Assembly: GCA_949130495.1 (NCBI GenBank)
Contig: OX422210.1
Span: 634,946,585 to 635,010,584 of the forward strand
DNA: 64,000 nt
Origin: Sambucus nigra
Taxonomy: Eukaryota; Streptophyta; Magnoliopsida; Dipsacales; Adoxaceae
Direction: 5' to 3'
The notes beneath the pieces are model-generated. The model saw only the letters and a list, made by a program, of their open reading frames with translations. It made no database searches and had not been told where the DNA came from. The translations under genes and the position numbers were made by a program. Each line of letters opens with the position of its first letter. The first letter of the stretch is position 1. Shown here in pieces: positions 11,121-22,785 of the stretch.

Positions 11121-13129
11121 TTATATACCTTTCACTCCAAACAACCAGTCACGAGTGCAAAGCAAAGCCTCCACGGTATCATCTTTTAATGCACTCCGGT
11201 ATTGGTCAAGTACACGACCTCCATTGCTAAATGTCGACTCCGACGCTACGGTAGAAATTAAAATACTTAAAATGTCACGGGCCATACAAGCAAGGTCTGG
11301 ATAACGGTATTGATGGGCTCTCCAAAAACTAAGCACGTCTAAATTTTCTTCTAAATCACTCCCTAGCTCATCCAAATACATTTGAAGTTGGGACTTTTGC
11401 ATACAAGCAAGTTCCAGGCTCTCATTAGCATTAAATTCCTATATTACAAATGACATTAAGTAATAGATTTGATAAGTAAAAATAAAGTAAACTCAATTTA
11501 AATACTTTTAAAATAAAAATTCAAATTTACCTTAAACATGTTTTGTGTGCTACTACTAAGAATAATCTGATTTTTCTTCTCCAAAACAAGCTTAGGACTA
11601 TCACTCCTTAGAGAGTTAGATGGGCTTAGAGTGGTGGGGGAGTTACTCATGTACTACTTGAAAAGAGAAAATATTTTCTCCGTAACAACAACACTTTGGT
11701 ATTAATCGTTGCCATAAAATTTTTTGTATGCAAATTCGACAAATTATAGCTTGTAACGAGGGTCTAAGACAGCTACCATGGCTAAAATCAGACTGTAATC
11801 GGACAATTATTTTGAAAATTGTGCATACATCTTACAAGCCATCTCCATCATGAATCCATCCGCGTACTTCATTTCTTGTTTCAGAGTTAACTCAATCCTA
11901 AAAATCGAAGGAAAATACAAGTTTGCAGTGGGGTATTTGTTTCTCGAGAAAATACAAGTAACTTAAAAAAAACTACCAAAAACGTAAATATTTTCTCAAT
12001 TCTACTCCACTCATCTTCATTTGGACAATGTGTGAAATTTGAATCACTTAGTGTTAAACGAACAAACCCACGGCGATAGAAGATAACACTCTCAGTCATA
12101 AGAAAGGTTACATTCCACCTAGTTGGAACATCTTGTCGCAAGCCTTTCTTATGACTTAAATGAACAAATTTGACACACTCCATAAACTTTTGTTTCCGTA
12201 CTTGTGAACCTTTAATATACTTCACACATTCATGAACTTTTCCCACCCCTTCATTAATTGATTTCAACCCATCTTGCACAACCAAATTCAAAACATGAGC
12301 ACAACAACGAACATGAAAATAATCACCATGACTGAAAAGTGAATTTTCATTGTTCAGTTGTCTCTTTAACAACTCCACAAAAGTATCATTACCAGATGCA
12401 TTATCCAATGTAATAGTGAATAGTTTCTTCTCAATCCCCCATTCAGATAACAATGATGATATTTTTTCAGTCAAGCATATACCATTATGTGGCGGTGGCA
12501 TAAATTGAAAATTGAGAATATTTTTTTGTAATTTCCACTCTTTATCAATGAAATGCGAAGTGACACACACAAATCCATTAGTGTTTATGGAGGACCATAA
12601 ATCAGATGTCAAAGAAACTCTACCCGGAGCAATATCAAGCATTTTTTTAAGTTTTATCTTCTCTTTCTTATGCATTTTTAGCACATCGGCTTTCGCCGTA
12701 TTTCGAGAGATGGTAACTACATATTCATACAAATATTGAAAAATTTCTCTAATACCCTCATACTCAATAAATTTAAATGGTAGGTTATGCCGAATGATGG
12801 CCTCGCTAATTAGTTCATGAAATCTTTCAGCATTAAATTTAATAGAGCGCAATGTCAAATACCCTTTCTTGGGATTCATAACTAATTGACCAATATCAGT
12901 CCTAAACCTCCTAGGAAACCTACTTAAATGTTTTTTCCAACTTTTTACACTTGGCCCTTTCCCTCCCATCATCCCCAATTGGAAGCAAATCATAAAACTA
13001 CCATACCTCAGACCGACGCTCTCTTTGACGTTTGACTCCATGCTCCTCTTGCGCTTCAATTTTCACCTCAACCTCAGCTGCATTTTCATTGTCATCTTCG
13101 CATGAGCTGTCCTCTCTACTCTCCTCCAT
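11121..13129 (-). pseudogene. hAT transposase, broken
   Basis: A likely start ATG at 13129 opens an acidic N-terminus (MEESREDSSCEDD) that runs into a BED-finger region around 12960-13050. The frame is lost there and the zinc ligands are degraded. The 11887-13059 segment holds the RNase H-like core: first Asp in LTSDLWSS, second Asp in TLDNASGND, and the conserved RCCAHVLNLVVQDG and DVPTRWN motifs. The frame breaks again after about 11890. The 11121-11402 segment is the C-terminal hAT dimerisation domain, with STFSNGGRVLDQYRSAL and ALLCTRDWL. The family is the Ac-like, RICESLEEPER-type zinc-finger BED transposases. At least two frame changes rule out function. Confidence 0.88.
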
Positions 13130-14043
13130 CTAAAACACCAATAATAAAAATAATGAGAGTTAAAAAAATATAGCATTTCAATAATTAAAACACCAATATA
13201 TACATATACAGTTAAAAAAATCTACACTGTTAACACCATTATTTTAACATCGGAGTGTTAAAAATAATGGCATTGTGTTTGCAATGTATATATTGTAAAC
13301 ACCAATATATAAATTGTAAATATACACATACAGTTAAAAAAATATAGCATCTCAGTGTTTTAACACCAATATATACATATACAGTTAAATATACATTGTT
13401 CGAACTGTTAAAACACCAAAATATACACCGTTAAACACAATAGAGTGGCCATTGTAAAAAAAAACTTATGTTAGGACACAACAAGACTGGTTGGGGTTTT
13501 TGCAAAACGGGTTGTGTTCGGACACCAAAAAAATCTGATTGTGTTCGGACATAAAAAAATACTTGTGTTCAAAAAAACTGGTTGCGGTTCCGATAAAAAA
13601 AAACTGGAGATTTGTTACCTTCTAAAAAAAACAAAGTCGGAGATGGTGTTCGAACACAACAAGAGTGTAAAAAAAACACAGTAAAAAAACACTCTTGTAG
13701 AGTGATCGGATCTTGTACAGCCACAACAAGAGTGTAAAAAATATGAGAGTCAAAATATGCATTCATTACCTCGTCATTTTCATCCATATCTGGTTTAATC
13801 TCAGCAAAATTTGTTGTGTCAAAGGTGACTTTATCTTTCTTCTTAGCATTCATGGTGTTCGGACCCTTCTAGAGTGATCAAACCCTTTTTTTATTTGCTC
13901 TTACAATATTGTCGGAGATGGAGATTAACCCTTTTATTTCGTTCTTCTTCGACGAAAAAAAGAGATGGAGATGTTATAGATGGAGATGGAGATCGACACT
14001 TTTTGTTGTTACAGTGACTATAGCTTTCTTCTTAGCACTATAT

Positions 14044-14046
<3 letters not shown>

Positions 14047-14096
<50 letters not shown>

Positions 14097-14107
14097 GAGG
14101 GATATCT
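14047..14107. repeat. (GA)n microsatellite
   Basis: A nearly perfect GA run of about 60 bp in the hAT interior; the glutamate/arginine repeat it encodes is an artefact. Confidence 0.95.
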
Positions 14108-14476
14108 TCATTCATTTGTGGCTGAAAATGAAAAATGAATGAACAAAACGATTCAGGTCTCATTTGTTTAAGGTGTGATGAATTGAGATGGTGACAAATG
14201 GCATAAATTAAGGGTTTGGATTAAAGTGAAAATGGGTATAAGCCTGAGATTTTAGCGTGTCTAAATCGTGGTATTCATGGCTTTAATTTCGTTTTAATTG
14301 GGTCGTGCTGTCGGGTCAATTGGTTCGTGTTTTCGAGTCAATTTTGTGCCAAATTTATGGACACGAACATGACATGACACGACTTCGTGTCAAAAAATAC
14401 AAGCATGAACACGACACGAACACAACAAGTCGTGTCAATTTTGGGTCAATTTCGTGTCGTGCTATGCCATGTCTAA

Positions 14477-14490
14477 AATTGCCACCCCTA
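14477..14490 (-). repeat. Right terminal inverted repeat of the hAT element
   Basis: On the minus strand it reads TAGGGGTGGCAATT. It abuts the TSD ATACCTGA at 14491-14498. Confidence 0.85.
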
Positions 14491-14607
14491 ATACCTGATT
14501 ACTTATAATAAATAAAAATATGTTAATGGCAATATACTAACATGGGTTGAGATAATCACCTAATTAATTTGTCGTAGGAATGACATGGTTTTATTATTAT
14601 TATTGTT

Positions 14608-17402
14608 TGTGACACCCCGCTTATTAAAATAAGAGGAGGCCAGCCCGATACTCCAATAATATACATGAATCATAGATGGTCTATTCTTAGCATCACTGAC
14701 GTGCAAATAAAATATGAGATAACCACCAGTTATTTTAGAAAACGGATGTCAAATTTATTTGTAAGTTTAAATAAAACCATTTCGACAATCCAATTTAAAA
14801 AAGACGGTGGATAAAAAGAGGACGTACAATAGTTTAATTATCATACAACAAAATAATAACCGAATAAACTGTCGGTTAACAGACCAATACAACGGTTACA
14901 CCAACTATTATAAATAAATAGCACAGTATATAAGCAAGTACAAATCTTGGGCAACACGCCCGAATGTCCACATTGATCCTAACAAGAGTATAGAAAAGAT
15001 GGATGCGTCTATAACAAAAATCCTACAACATCTGCAAAAATGTTGTAGCTCCCTGATACTGAGAAGGAAGGATCATACCGGGAACCCTTGTGACGGATCA
15101 CCTGAGCATAAAAGAGAACCATGCAAGAAAAAGAAAAATATAAACGGTTCAGGGACCGGTTTGATATGATATCAGTGCGAATAAAATGCATAAGAGTTAT
15201 GGGCACTAAACATCATAAACAAGATGGATTCGCTCTTCAATAATAATCATCCTCACCTCTCGACTAAATACACATCCTAGCGTCATACTAAATCATTTTG
15301 AATTTAAACTTCCTGTTTAATAAGAAAAATAACTAAATTTTGTAATCATGCTTAACTTACAATCATGAGTATACATTAATGCAAGAGAATATAACTTAGT
15401 TTCACTTAATAAGATTTCCTTTTTAGGTTTACATAATATGACTTCACAGTTCCATTTCTCATTACGAAACTTATTCTAAAGCAATTGATTTATAAAATGT
15501 TTCACCATTTATAAAATACCACTTTCATAAGAATAGTTATAATCACAATATAACGATTCTAAGACGATTCTTTCGGGAGTCACTCCACTGGATGCTCCCC
15601 TAAATAGCTATCATCTTCCAGGGCCTAACACCAAGACAGCCTGGGCATCCTAAATCGCGTGATGTGGGAAGCAGCCATATACCTTCGATAGTGAGTCATA
15701 ACCATACCCGAAATTACCTCACTTCGAAAAAAATAACATCACAACATATAACAACTGGTCATATGGCCGAGGACTATATTCTCCCTGCATTCACTATCCA
15801 GGGGACATCACCTCATGCGTGTAACTTCCCTTATGATAGCATTTAGAGAGGTATGTATATGCATTCCAGGATTCACAAGTTATGCCAACTTAAAACATCC
15901 ACTTTTTACATTTTCAAAATCATTTATGCTTAACAATATGTGCCAATTTAAAATATGCATTTCTTATTCACGAAGTCATATGTTATTAACAAAATAGGCT
16001 ACCAAGTACAATTTTCCTCATACTAGTCTCCAAGAGTTCAAAGAAATATCATAAGCCTTCAAGGGTAATTTTCCTCAATACTAGTCTCCAAAACTCCTAA
16101 ACAATATCACCCAACTCTCCCTTAATCCTAAGCTAGCTCACTAGAGGAAAACGACACTAACTTCTATTGAATAACCCCTTTACTAAGCCCAAATTACCCC
16201 CATACTAATCTAGGGTATTAATTTCCCTAATATAGACCCCTAATACTCTTTATTACTTCATAAGAGAAGGTTCCTAAGCCTTAAACCTAAAAGAAAAGGA
16301 CTAGAAACTAAGCTAGAAAAACCCTATAAAACAGTAGGGTTTCTGAATCGATTCGCCTAGGGCCAAATCGATTCGCCCCTGGAAGCGAATAGATTTGCCC
16401 AAAAAGAAAATCAATTTGGCTGAGAAAAATGAACCTCCTGTCTCAGCCTGAATCGATTCGGCCTTAACTCGAATCGATTCGGTTCCTCAGACATGTAGCC
16501 TCCCTTACTAGCAAATCGATTCGCTGAGGAGGGCGAATCGATTCACCCTGGACAGATTGCCCAGTTAGGGCTACAGGTTATTATGAATCCTAAATCCCCC
16601 AATTTCAATTCTTCCAATAAATCCCAACATCATCAACTAAAAATTTAACCAAAATATTTCTACACAAAATCTAACTAATATATCTAACTCAAATCAAATT
16701 TAAATCAAAGATTAAGCGTTTAAACACCAAAATCATCCAAAACCCATTAATGGTTAAATATCAAGAATATAACTATATATATATACAAATTATCCACACT
16801 AAATCATACATTTGCAAGTTAAAACTTGCCTCAAGTTTGTAGTCTCAGATTCTCTGCTCGTAGAAACGATTCCAAGCTCCAAATCCCCAATTCCCTCTCT
16901 CAATCTCTAACTCTCTCTAAGTTTAGAAGTGTAAAATGAGAAATAAAATGGTCTTGGAAGATTTAAATGCCCAATTATATTAAGTATAGTATTTAAATTC
17001 TACTACACAATTAAAATGACTCGTACAACATAAATTAAGTTATAACTGGTCAAAAGTACCTGGAACCCGAAAATACAACATGGTACTTATTTTGACTCTC
17101 TCAACCATTTTCGAACTAATCGTGCCATCTAAATTGGCATCCGGAATATCATACAATATTCTATGTTCCATCGTCATATTAAATCATTAATGATGATCCA
17201 ATTGGAATATAAGTCATAACCGTCGCTTAAAGCACAATAACGCAATAAAACACAATATGATGCTATTTACGACCACTTAACAGTAAATATTATCTCTTAA
17301 AGAACTTACAATAATATTCACTTCAACTTCCATTATTTTATATAATTATCCCACATGGCAACTTTATATAAAAATAATTACTCAAAAATCTGGGTTATTA
17401 CA
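14608..17402 (-). mobile_element. gypsy-3 left (3') LTR
   Basis: On the plus strand it runs from TGTGACACCCC to GGGTTATTACA and is followed by TACTCCCCCCCC (polypurine tract). It holds a GAATCGATTC palindrome cluster at 16341-16562. The spacer-like GGGCAACACGCCCG at about 14949 is the counterpart of the CGGGTCAGAGCCCG hairpin in the other LTRs. Confidence 0.9.
16341..16562. repeat. Palindrome cluster, GAATCGATTC type
   Basis: At least six boxes built on GAATCGATTCG, for example CTGAATCGATTCGCC and GCGAATCGATTCACC, separated by 12-40 bp with TAGGGC or CCTGG words between. They lie about 0.84-1.06 kb from the LTR start on the minus strand. The same cluster occurs in the partner LTR at 44201-44405. 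Confidence 0.85.
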
Positions 17403-18887
17403 TACTCCCCCCCTTATAAGGGAATTTTGCCCTCAAAATTCAGGCTAACCTTATAAAAGACTAGGGGTTACTTCTCTCAAATATCGTTCTCTCGTTCCCA
17501 AGTTAATTCCTCGATATTGTGGAATTCCCACTGGACTTGGACTAAGGGTACCACTTTCGATTTTAGTCTATACTCTCCATGATCTAAAATAGTAACCGGT
17601 TATTCCTTATATGAACTATCGGGCCTACCTTTGCAATAATGGGAAAAAGTCTATCTAACACGGTGCAAGTTTGCCTTCGATCCCGATTCGCGTTATACCT
17701 TTCGTTGGAAATACCCGTATTAAATTTGATTCCCTACCACTAATTTTATAATACTTATATTCGTGTCGGCATAGTCCTCCTGACAATCTTGTGCAATTCG
17801 TATTCAGTTTCAATGAACTCAATCTCCAAAGAGATATCTTGGATCGTTTCAGGTCCAAAGTGCGTATTGTCTTCTACTTCCAACCAATAAGCAGGTGATC
17901 TACACGGCCGGCCATACAATGCCACATACGGTGCCATACCTATAGTGAATTGGTATGAATTATTGTATGAAATCTTGACCAATGTAAGGTATGGCTCCCC
18001 TCCTTCTTTATAGTCAAGTACGCACATCCGAAGCATGGCCTCCAACATTTGGTTAACTCTCTCCATTTGTCCATCCATTTACGGGTGGTAGGATGTACTC
18101 AACTTCAATTTGGTTCCCATTACTTCCTAGAAACTTCACCAGAAATGGGATACGAAAATTTTGTCTCGGTTCGACACTATATTGATAGGAAACTCATAAA
18201 GTTTCATAACTCCGCAATAAAGAGCTGGGCGTAACATGCCGTATTATAATTCGTCCGTACTAGTAGGAAGTGTGGCGATTTGGTCAAATGATCGACAATT
18301 ACCCGAATAGAATCATGCTTGCTTTGCGACGTCGGCAATCCAGTGACCAAACCCATGGATGTACCCTCCTATTTCTACACCGGTATTTCTAACGGTTACA
18401 ACAATTTCGTTGATCATTGGTGATCCACATTCACCAATTGACAAGTGGCGCATTGGGAGACAAACTCAGAAATATCCCCTCCTTGCTCTTCCACTACTCT
18501 CATTACACTAGTAGGTGTAATGATCAACACTGACATAAATGCTCTTGCTATAGCATCCTCCTGGATAAACTCGTTCCACTTGGCTTTCTATGCCTTCGCT
18601 AGTTTCCCCCATGAGTTTTCTACCTAGCGTATCCGCCACCACATTTGCCTTTTCCTGGGTGATAATGAACATCGAATTGATAGTCCTTTATGAACTCTAA
18701 CCACTGACTTTGTCGCCCAAATAAATATTATAACGACTCGTGGTACGTGAAAAGACTAAATTTCTTGCCCAGGAGGTAATGCCTCCATATCTTTAAGGCG
18801 AACACTACCGCGGCGAGCTCTAAATCATACGTGGGATAATTCTTCTCTCGGGGCTTAAGCTTGTGAGATGCATACGCAATGGCCCCA
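17403..18887 (-). pseudogene. gypsy-3 integrase-chromodomain and RNase H remnant
   Basis: Reading the minus strand upstream to downstream gives the following. RNase H is at about 18887-18660, with a [14 protein letters not shown] segment (18820-18870). Degraded integrase follows. An open stretch at 17755-18078 carries the end of integrase, including MAPYVALYGRPCRSPAYWLE. The chromodomain at about 17455-17620 has PVTILDHGEYRLKSK and VQWEFHNIEELTWE. Several stops and frameshifts are present. The RNase H sequence is split by the solo LTR at 18888 and continues at 22639. Confidence 0.85.
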
Positions 18888-21800
18888 TGTAATACCTCAT
18901 ATTTTCGAAGACTTAAATAATTACGTGATTTATTATTATTGTGGGATTAATTAAATTAAAATATGAGAATTAATTATTTAATCCGGATTTAAATAAAATA
19001 TTTACTAGCGTGATGAGAAGTTAGTAACTATTAATATTTCTATGAGAATAAGTAATATGGAATGACGATTTTATATAACTTGTTGTGTTAGAAAAATCCG
19101 ACAGTTTGATATATTAAGTCGGGACGAGTGTATGAGTCGTGTCAGAACTAATTAAGTGGAATAAAAAGGTAAATTATTTCTAATTAACTCGTATGATCAT
19201 TTCGAGTGCGTCGTTGAGTTCGGAGGGGTCGAGATAGTCAGAAAACTCAACCGGATATTTTATTTGGACTTCGGGATATTTTTAGGCCAAGCCGGCACCT
19301 GATAGGGGTAGTTTTGTAATTTGGATTTTGGGAGGAATTAAATGGACAAAAATTAGAGATAAATTATATCAGCTAATTGGGGACAATTAGGGTTAGGTTA
19401 CACCAAAATGAAGAGAGAGCCACAGTGGGTAAGGGAGAGCAATTTTCAAAGGAGGAGAAGTTATTTTCACCACCTTGCACAACCACCACCACCATCGTTG
19501 ATAGTACAAATATAGCACCCTGCCACGGATGTATTCTCTCATACAGAGCGCGGCCTAACCTTACTCAAGGCGCGGCCAGAGTTCACTTAGGTTGCGTCCC
19601 TCGCCATCATAGGCCGCGGCATCCCACCTTAGGGTGCGCGGCCCTCCAGTTTGCAACACTGCTTGCCTTGCAGGCCGCACCCCCCCCCCCCCCCCCCCCC
19701 GTTATCTACAACTGCCGCAAACTCGGTATACGCCACGTGCTCAGGGAATCTGACTCAACACATTTTCTCATAAATAAAGGACCCTCACCTAGAAGGGGGG
19801 AGATCGGTTCCACACACACCGGAGGCACTACAACACAGATCCTCTCTACATCACCCCAACATAGGCATTTGAGGCCAAGGATCTGTATCACAGCCACCTC
19901 ACGGGCTCGTCGGAATCTCCAATACTGTCATGTACTATCCTTTATTCTCATACTTGTACGCCTCTATAGGCATGATTATATTTTACAATGCAATGCACAT
20001 AATGAGAAGGGAGCAACACAGTGGACGTAGGCCTATTTTAGAGGCTAAACCACTCTATATCTTGTCTTCTCTCTGTTTGCTTGCTTTACGTGTTTAACAC
20101 ACACATCACTCTTGACCTGCTGGTACGAGAAGGTCTTATGGCCGATTTCTCGTATCATCAATCGTGTAGATCAGAACGTGAGGAACGCATTCATACCAAT
20201 AACACCAACGGATCAGACCTTCAAAATCGAGGCAAGTGTTTATTTCTTTCTTTCATTAGCGATAATTATGTTCATGTTAGTCTAGGTTAATAAACCTTGT
20301 GATGAAAGTTAATTTGGGTGAAGTTGGGTAATTATATCATTAATTAGGGCTGATTTGATAAGAATTTTAATACCATATGTAGATAGGATGATGCCTACAA
20401 AATTAGGATGATTTCTATGAACAAATCTAGGTTTAATTTAGAAGTTATGCATATTAATTTAAGAACTAGGGTTCTTGACAATAAAATTGGGAATTTTGAA
20501 TTATATGGATGATTGGTGATGATTTAATGATGTTAGATTATGGGAAATCTCATATACATGTTAGAATAATATTTGGTATTGATTGATTGGAGTTTGGGAT
20601 GATATTTTAGAGGTTTTAGGGTTGAAAAATGGTGGAAAACGAGGTTGTTAAAGGTGGAAGACGAAACAACGCCCAAATCGCGAGAAGTCGCACGAAGTCG
20701 TTCGCGCTAAATAGGGTTGTCGTGCGAAGTTGTTCGAGCGACACGTGGAAGTCGTTCGAGCGAGATCCATTCTAGTTCGAGCGAGATTTTTGATTTTTAG
20801 GGAATTTTCTATTTTTCCCTTATGTTGGTAAATGGATAATTTGAGTGAGAAAACTAGTGTTCGATGAACCCAACGTGGTGCAACATTATTAGGAGTTATT
20901 TAGGTGTAATGATTTAAATATTCGTGACGGTGAGATTACCTTGGAGATTACGAGAGAGAGATAATCGTAATTATAAATGCGTCGAGAGTATTAAGTGATA
21001 AATACTTACGATATTAGTTTTGAAGAAATGGAACTTATAAGAATAAAAAAAATTAGTGGTTAGTTGTGGGACTGATTATGATTTTGTATTAAGGATTTTC
21101 GGGTGACATATTATCCTTAGAAATATATTACGAGAGAGGGAATATCGTAATTTAAAATACGTTGATAGTATTTAGTGATAATAATACTACGTATGGAATA
21201 TGACATTTGGTTGTGTGTATATCGTTTGATTGGATGGGTTGTGTGTATACCTATAATTGATATTATGTGTATGACATACCTAGTTGCTTGCTATTGCGGG
21301 GGTTTTGTAGATCCAGACTTATCCTGAGTGACCTTCGGGGGGGGGGGGGTATTTGACTTGTATCTCAGAACATAGGACTGTGAAGACTTATTTGGGAGTT
21401 GATAAGTCCCTGACTATGGGAGCGTAGGTATGTGCGTGACCCATAGGTATGTGGACTATGTTCGCCGCCAATATGTGTGATTTATTTATATGGTTCATGG
21501 GAGATTTCCAAACCGATAGTCCTTATTTGAGTACGAGATGTACCGGGACATAATAGCAGAGTATGCAATGCACTACAGGTATAGCTTTGGGGTGATGTGT
21601 TAGTATATAATTAAATAGTGGTGGATCTTTATATATACTTGTATTATACTTACAATGTGATATTTGTACGCTATTAAGATTGGGTTAATACATATATATT
21701 ATAGTTAAAGATATATATGTATGCTTTTGGTATATTTAAAATGACAAAATATCAGATTATTAAGATAGTGAAATCTTCAGTAACGTAAATAGTGAATACT

Positions 21801-22633
21801 TGACTTTAGTGTGATAACACTTATTTAAAATGTTAAGCGTTGAGATCTAAAATCGGAATACTACTACGAGGGGTAATTAGAGGGATAAGCCTTTCACCTA
21901 GTTAGAAGTGTGTTAGATGTCTAGGTTGGATTAGATGTACATTAGGCGTGTACACTAGTCGAGAGGTGAGAATCTCATGTGAGAGGTCGAACTAACATGC
22001 ATATAATACTTGCTTTAATGCAGTTTTAAATACTTGCTAAAACAAATATTTTTACACATCGGGCTCTGACCCGTTGCTTGCATCTCTTTTATCTTTTGCT
22101 ATATATATATGTATTAGTAGAGGTGCCCAGCCACAGGGACACAGGTTCTAGATACTTGGATGATTTGCCGAGCTGCAACTGTTGTGAAAGTTGCGGGTTA
22201 TTTGAGATTAGACGCTTCTCTCATTTCATTCAGTTCCTAGTTCAGATATCTCAGTTAGGGCATATGTCCTCCATTCTCATTAGCAGAGTTATACTCAGTT
22301 TCCCTTGTAGTTCTTCTCAGTTGCTTTGAGTTTTTATTATGGTTTGGTTTGTAACTGTGAACTGGAAGGTTTTATCCAGTCTTAATTATTCAGTATTTGA
22401 TTCAGTCAACATTTAATTCTTATGTATGGTTTATAATTACATGTTCGAAATTTATTGAATTAATTGATTTCAAGTTTGATTGGAAAATATTTTGACACTA
22501 GCTTAATTAAGTGTTAGGTAATTAATTGGATTTAAGTTTTCGACAGTGATGCTAAGAATGAACCAATCGAACATTCTATTATAAATTTTATAAAGGACTG
22601 ATCACTCGATATTTAATTGGGCGGGGTGTCACA
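18888..22633 (+). mobile_element. Solo LTR of a chromovirus-type element, opposite orientation
   Basis: It starts TGTAATACCTC and ends GGGGTGTCACA on the plus strand, flanked by a perfect 5-bp TSD, CCCCA (18883-18887 and 22634-22638). It interrupts the gypsy-3 RNase H frame. There is no PBS, internal region or second LTR, so the element was probably reduced by LTR-LTR recombination. It carries CGGGCTCTGACCCG at 22060-22073 and GGTGCCCAGCCACAGGGAC at 22122-22140, the 3' LTR signals shared with gypsy-1 and gypsy-2. C21 (19680-19700) and G13 (about 21337-21349) homopolymers lie inside. Open frames at 19377-20030 and 22078-22329 look spurious. Confidence 0.9.
20672..20800. repeat. Palindrome cluster, TCGTTCGAGCGA type, in the solo LTR
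   Basis: Boxes include GTCGCACGAAGTCGTTCGCG, GTCGTGCGAAGTTGTTCGAG, AAGTCGTTCGAGCGAGATC and CTAGTTCGAGCGAG. They belong to the TCGTTCGAACGA class seen in the TR-GAG LTRs, although this LTR is otherwise of chromovirus type. Confidence 0.75.
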
Positions 22634-22638
22634 CCCCA

Positions 22639-22785
22639 TGCTCCCGTAGCAACACACCTCCCTAATCTTGTAGAGACGCATCCGTAAAGACCACATAGTC
22701 CACTTTCGATCTTGGCAACGCAAGTACAGGAGTAGAAGCCAACTTATCCTTTAGCTCATCGAAATCTATGTTACTGACGTAACAC
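22639..22785 (-). pseudogene. gypsy-3 RT/RNase H junction remnant
   Basis: The minus strand reads [17 protein letters not shown] followed by a VFTDASLQD-like segment. This is the RNase H start that matches gypsy-1 and gypsy-2 ([21 protein letters not shown]). It is the upstream half of the frame broken by the solo LTR; a stop follows LQD. Confidence 0.8.

Larger units (their letters stand above)
10211..14490 (-). mobile_element. hAT-superfamily DNA transposon, full length but inactive
   Basis: The left end TAGGGGGTGGCAATT and the inverted right end TAGGGGTGGCAATT form terminal inverted repeats, with one extra G on the left. They are flanked by an 8-bp target duplication with one mismatch: ATACCTTA (10203-10210) and ATACCTGA (14491-14498). 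Eight-base duplications are diagnostic of hAT. Both subterminal regions are rich in CACGACACGA-type words (about 10250-10340 and 14300-14465), as expected for transposase-binding subterminal repeats. The interior carries a broken transposase on the minus strand, a minisatellite, a C run and a (GA)n microsatellite. Length is 4280 bp. Confidence 0.9.

Noticed and set aside
19377..20030. 217-residue open frame in the solo LTR
   Set aside because: It crosses a C21 homopolymer, has low-complexity composition and no recognisable domain, and lies wholly inside an LTR.
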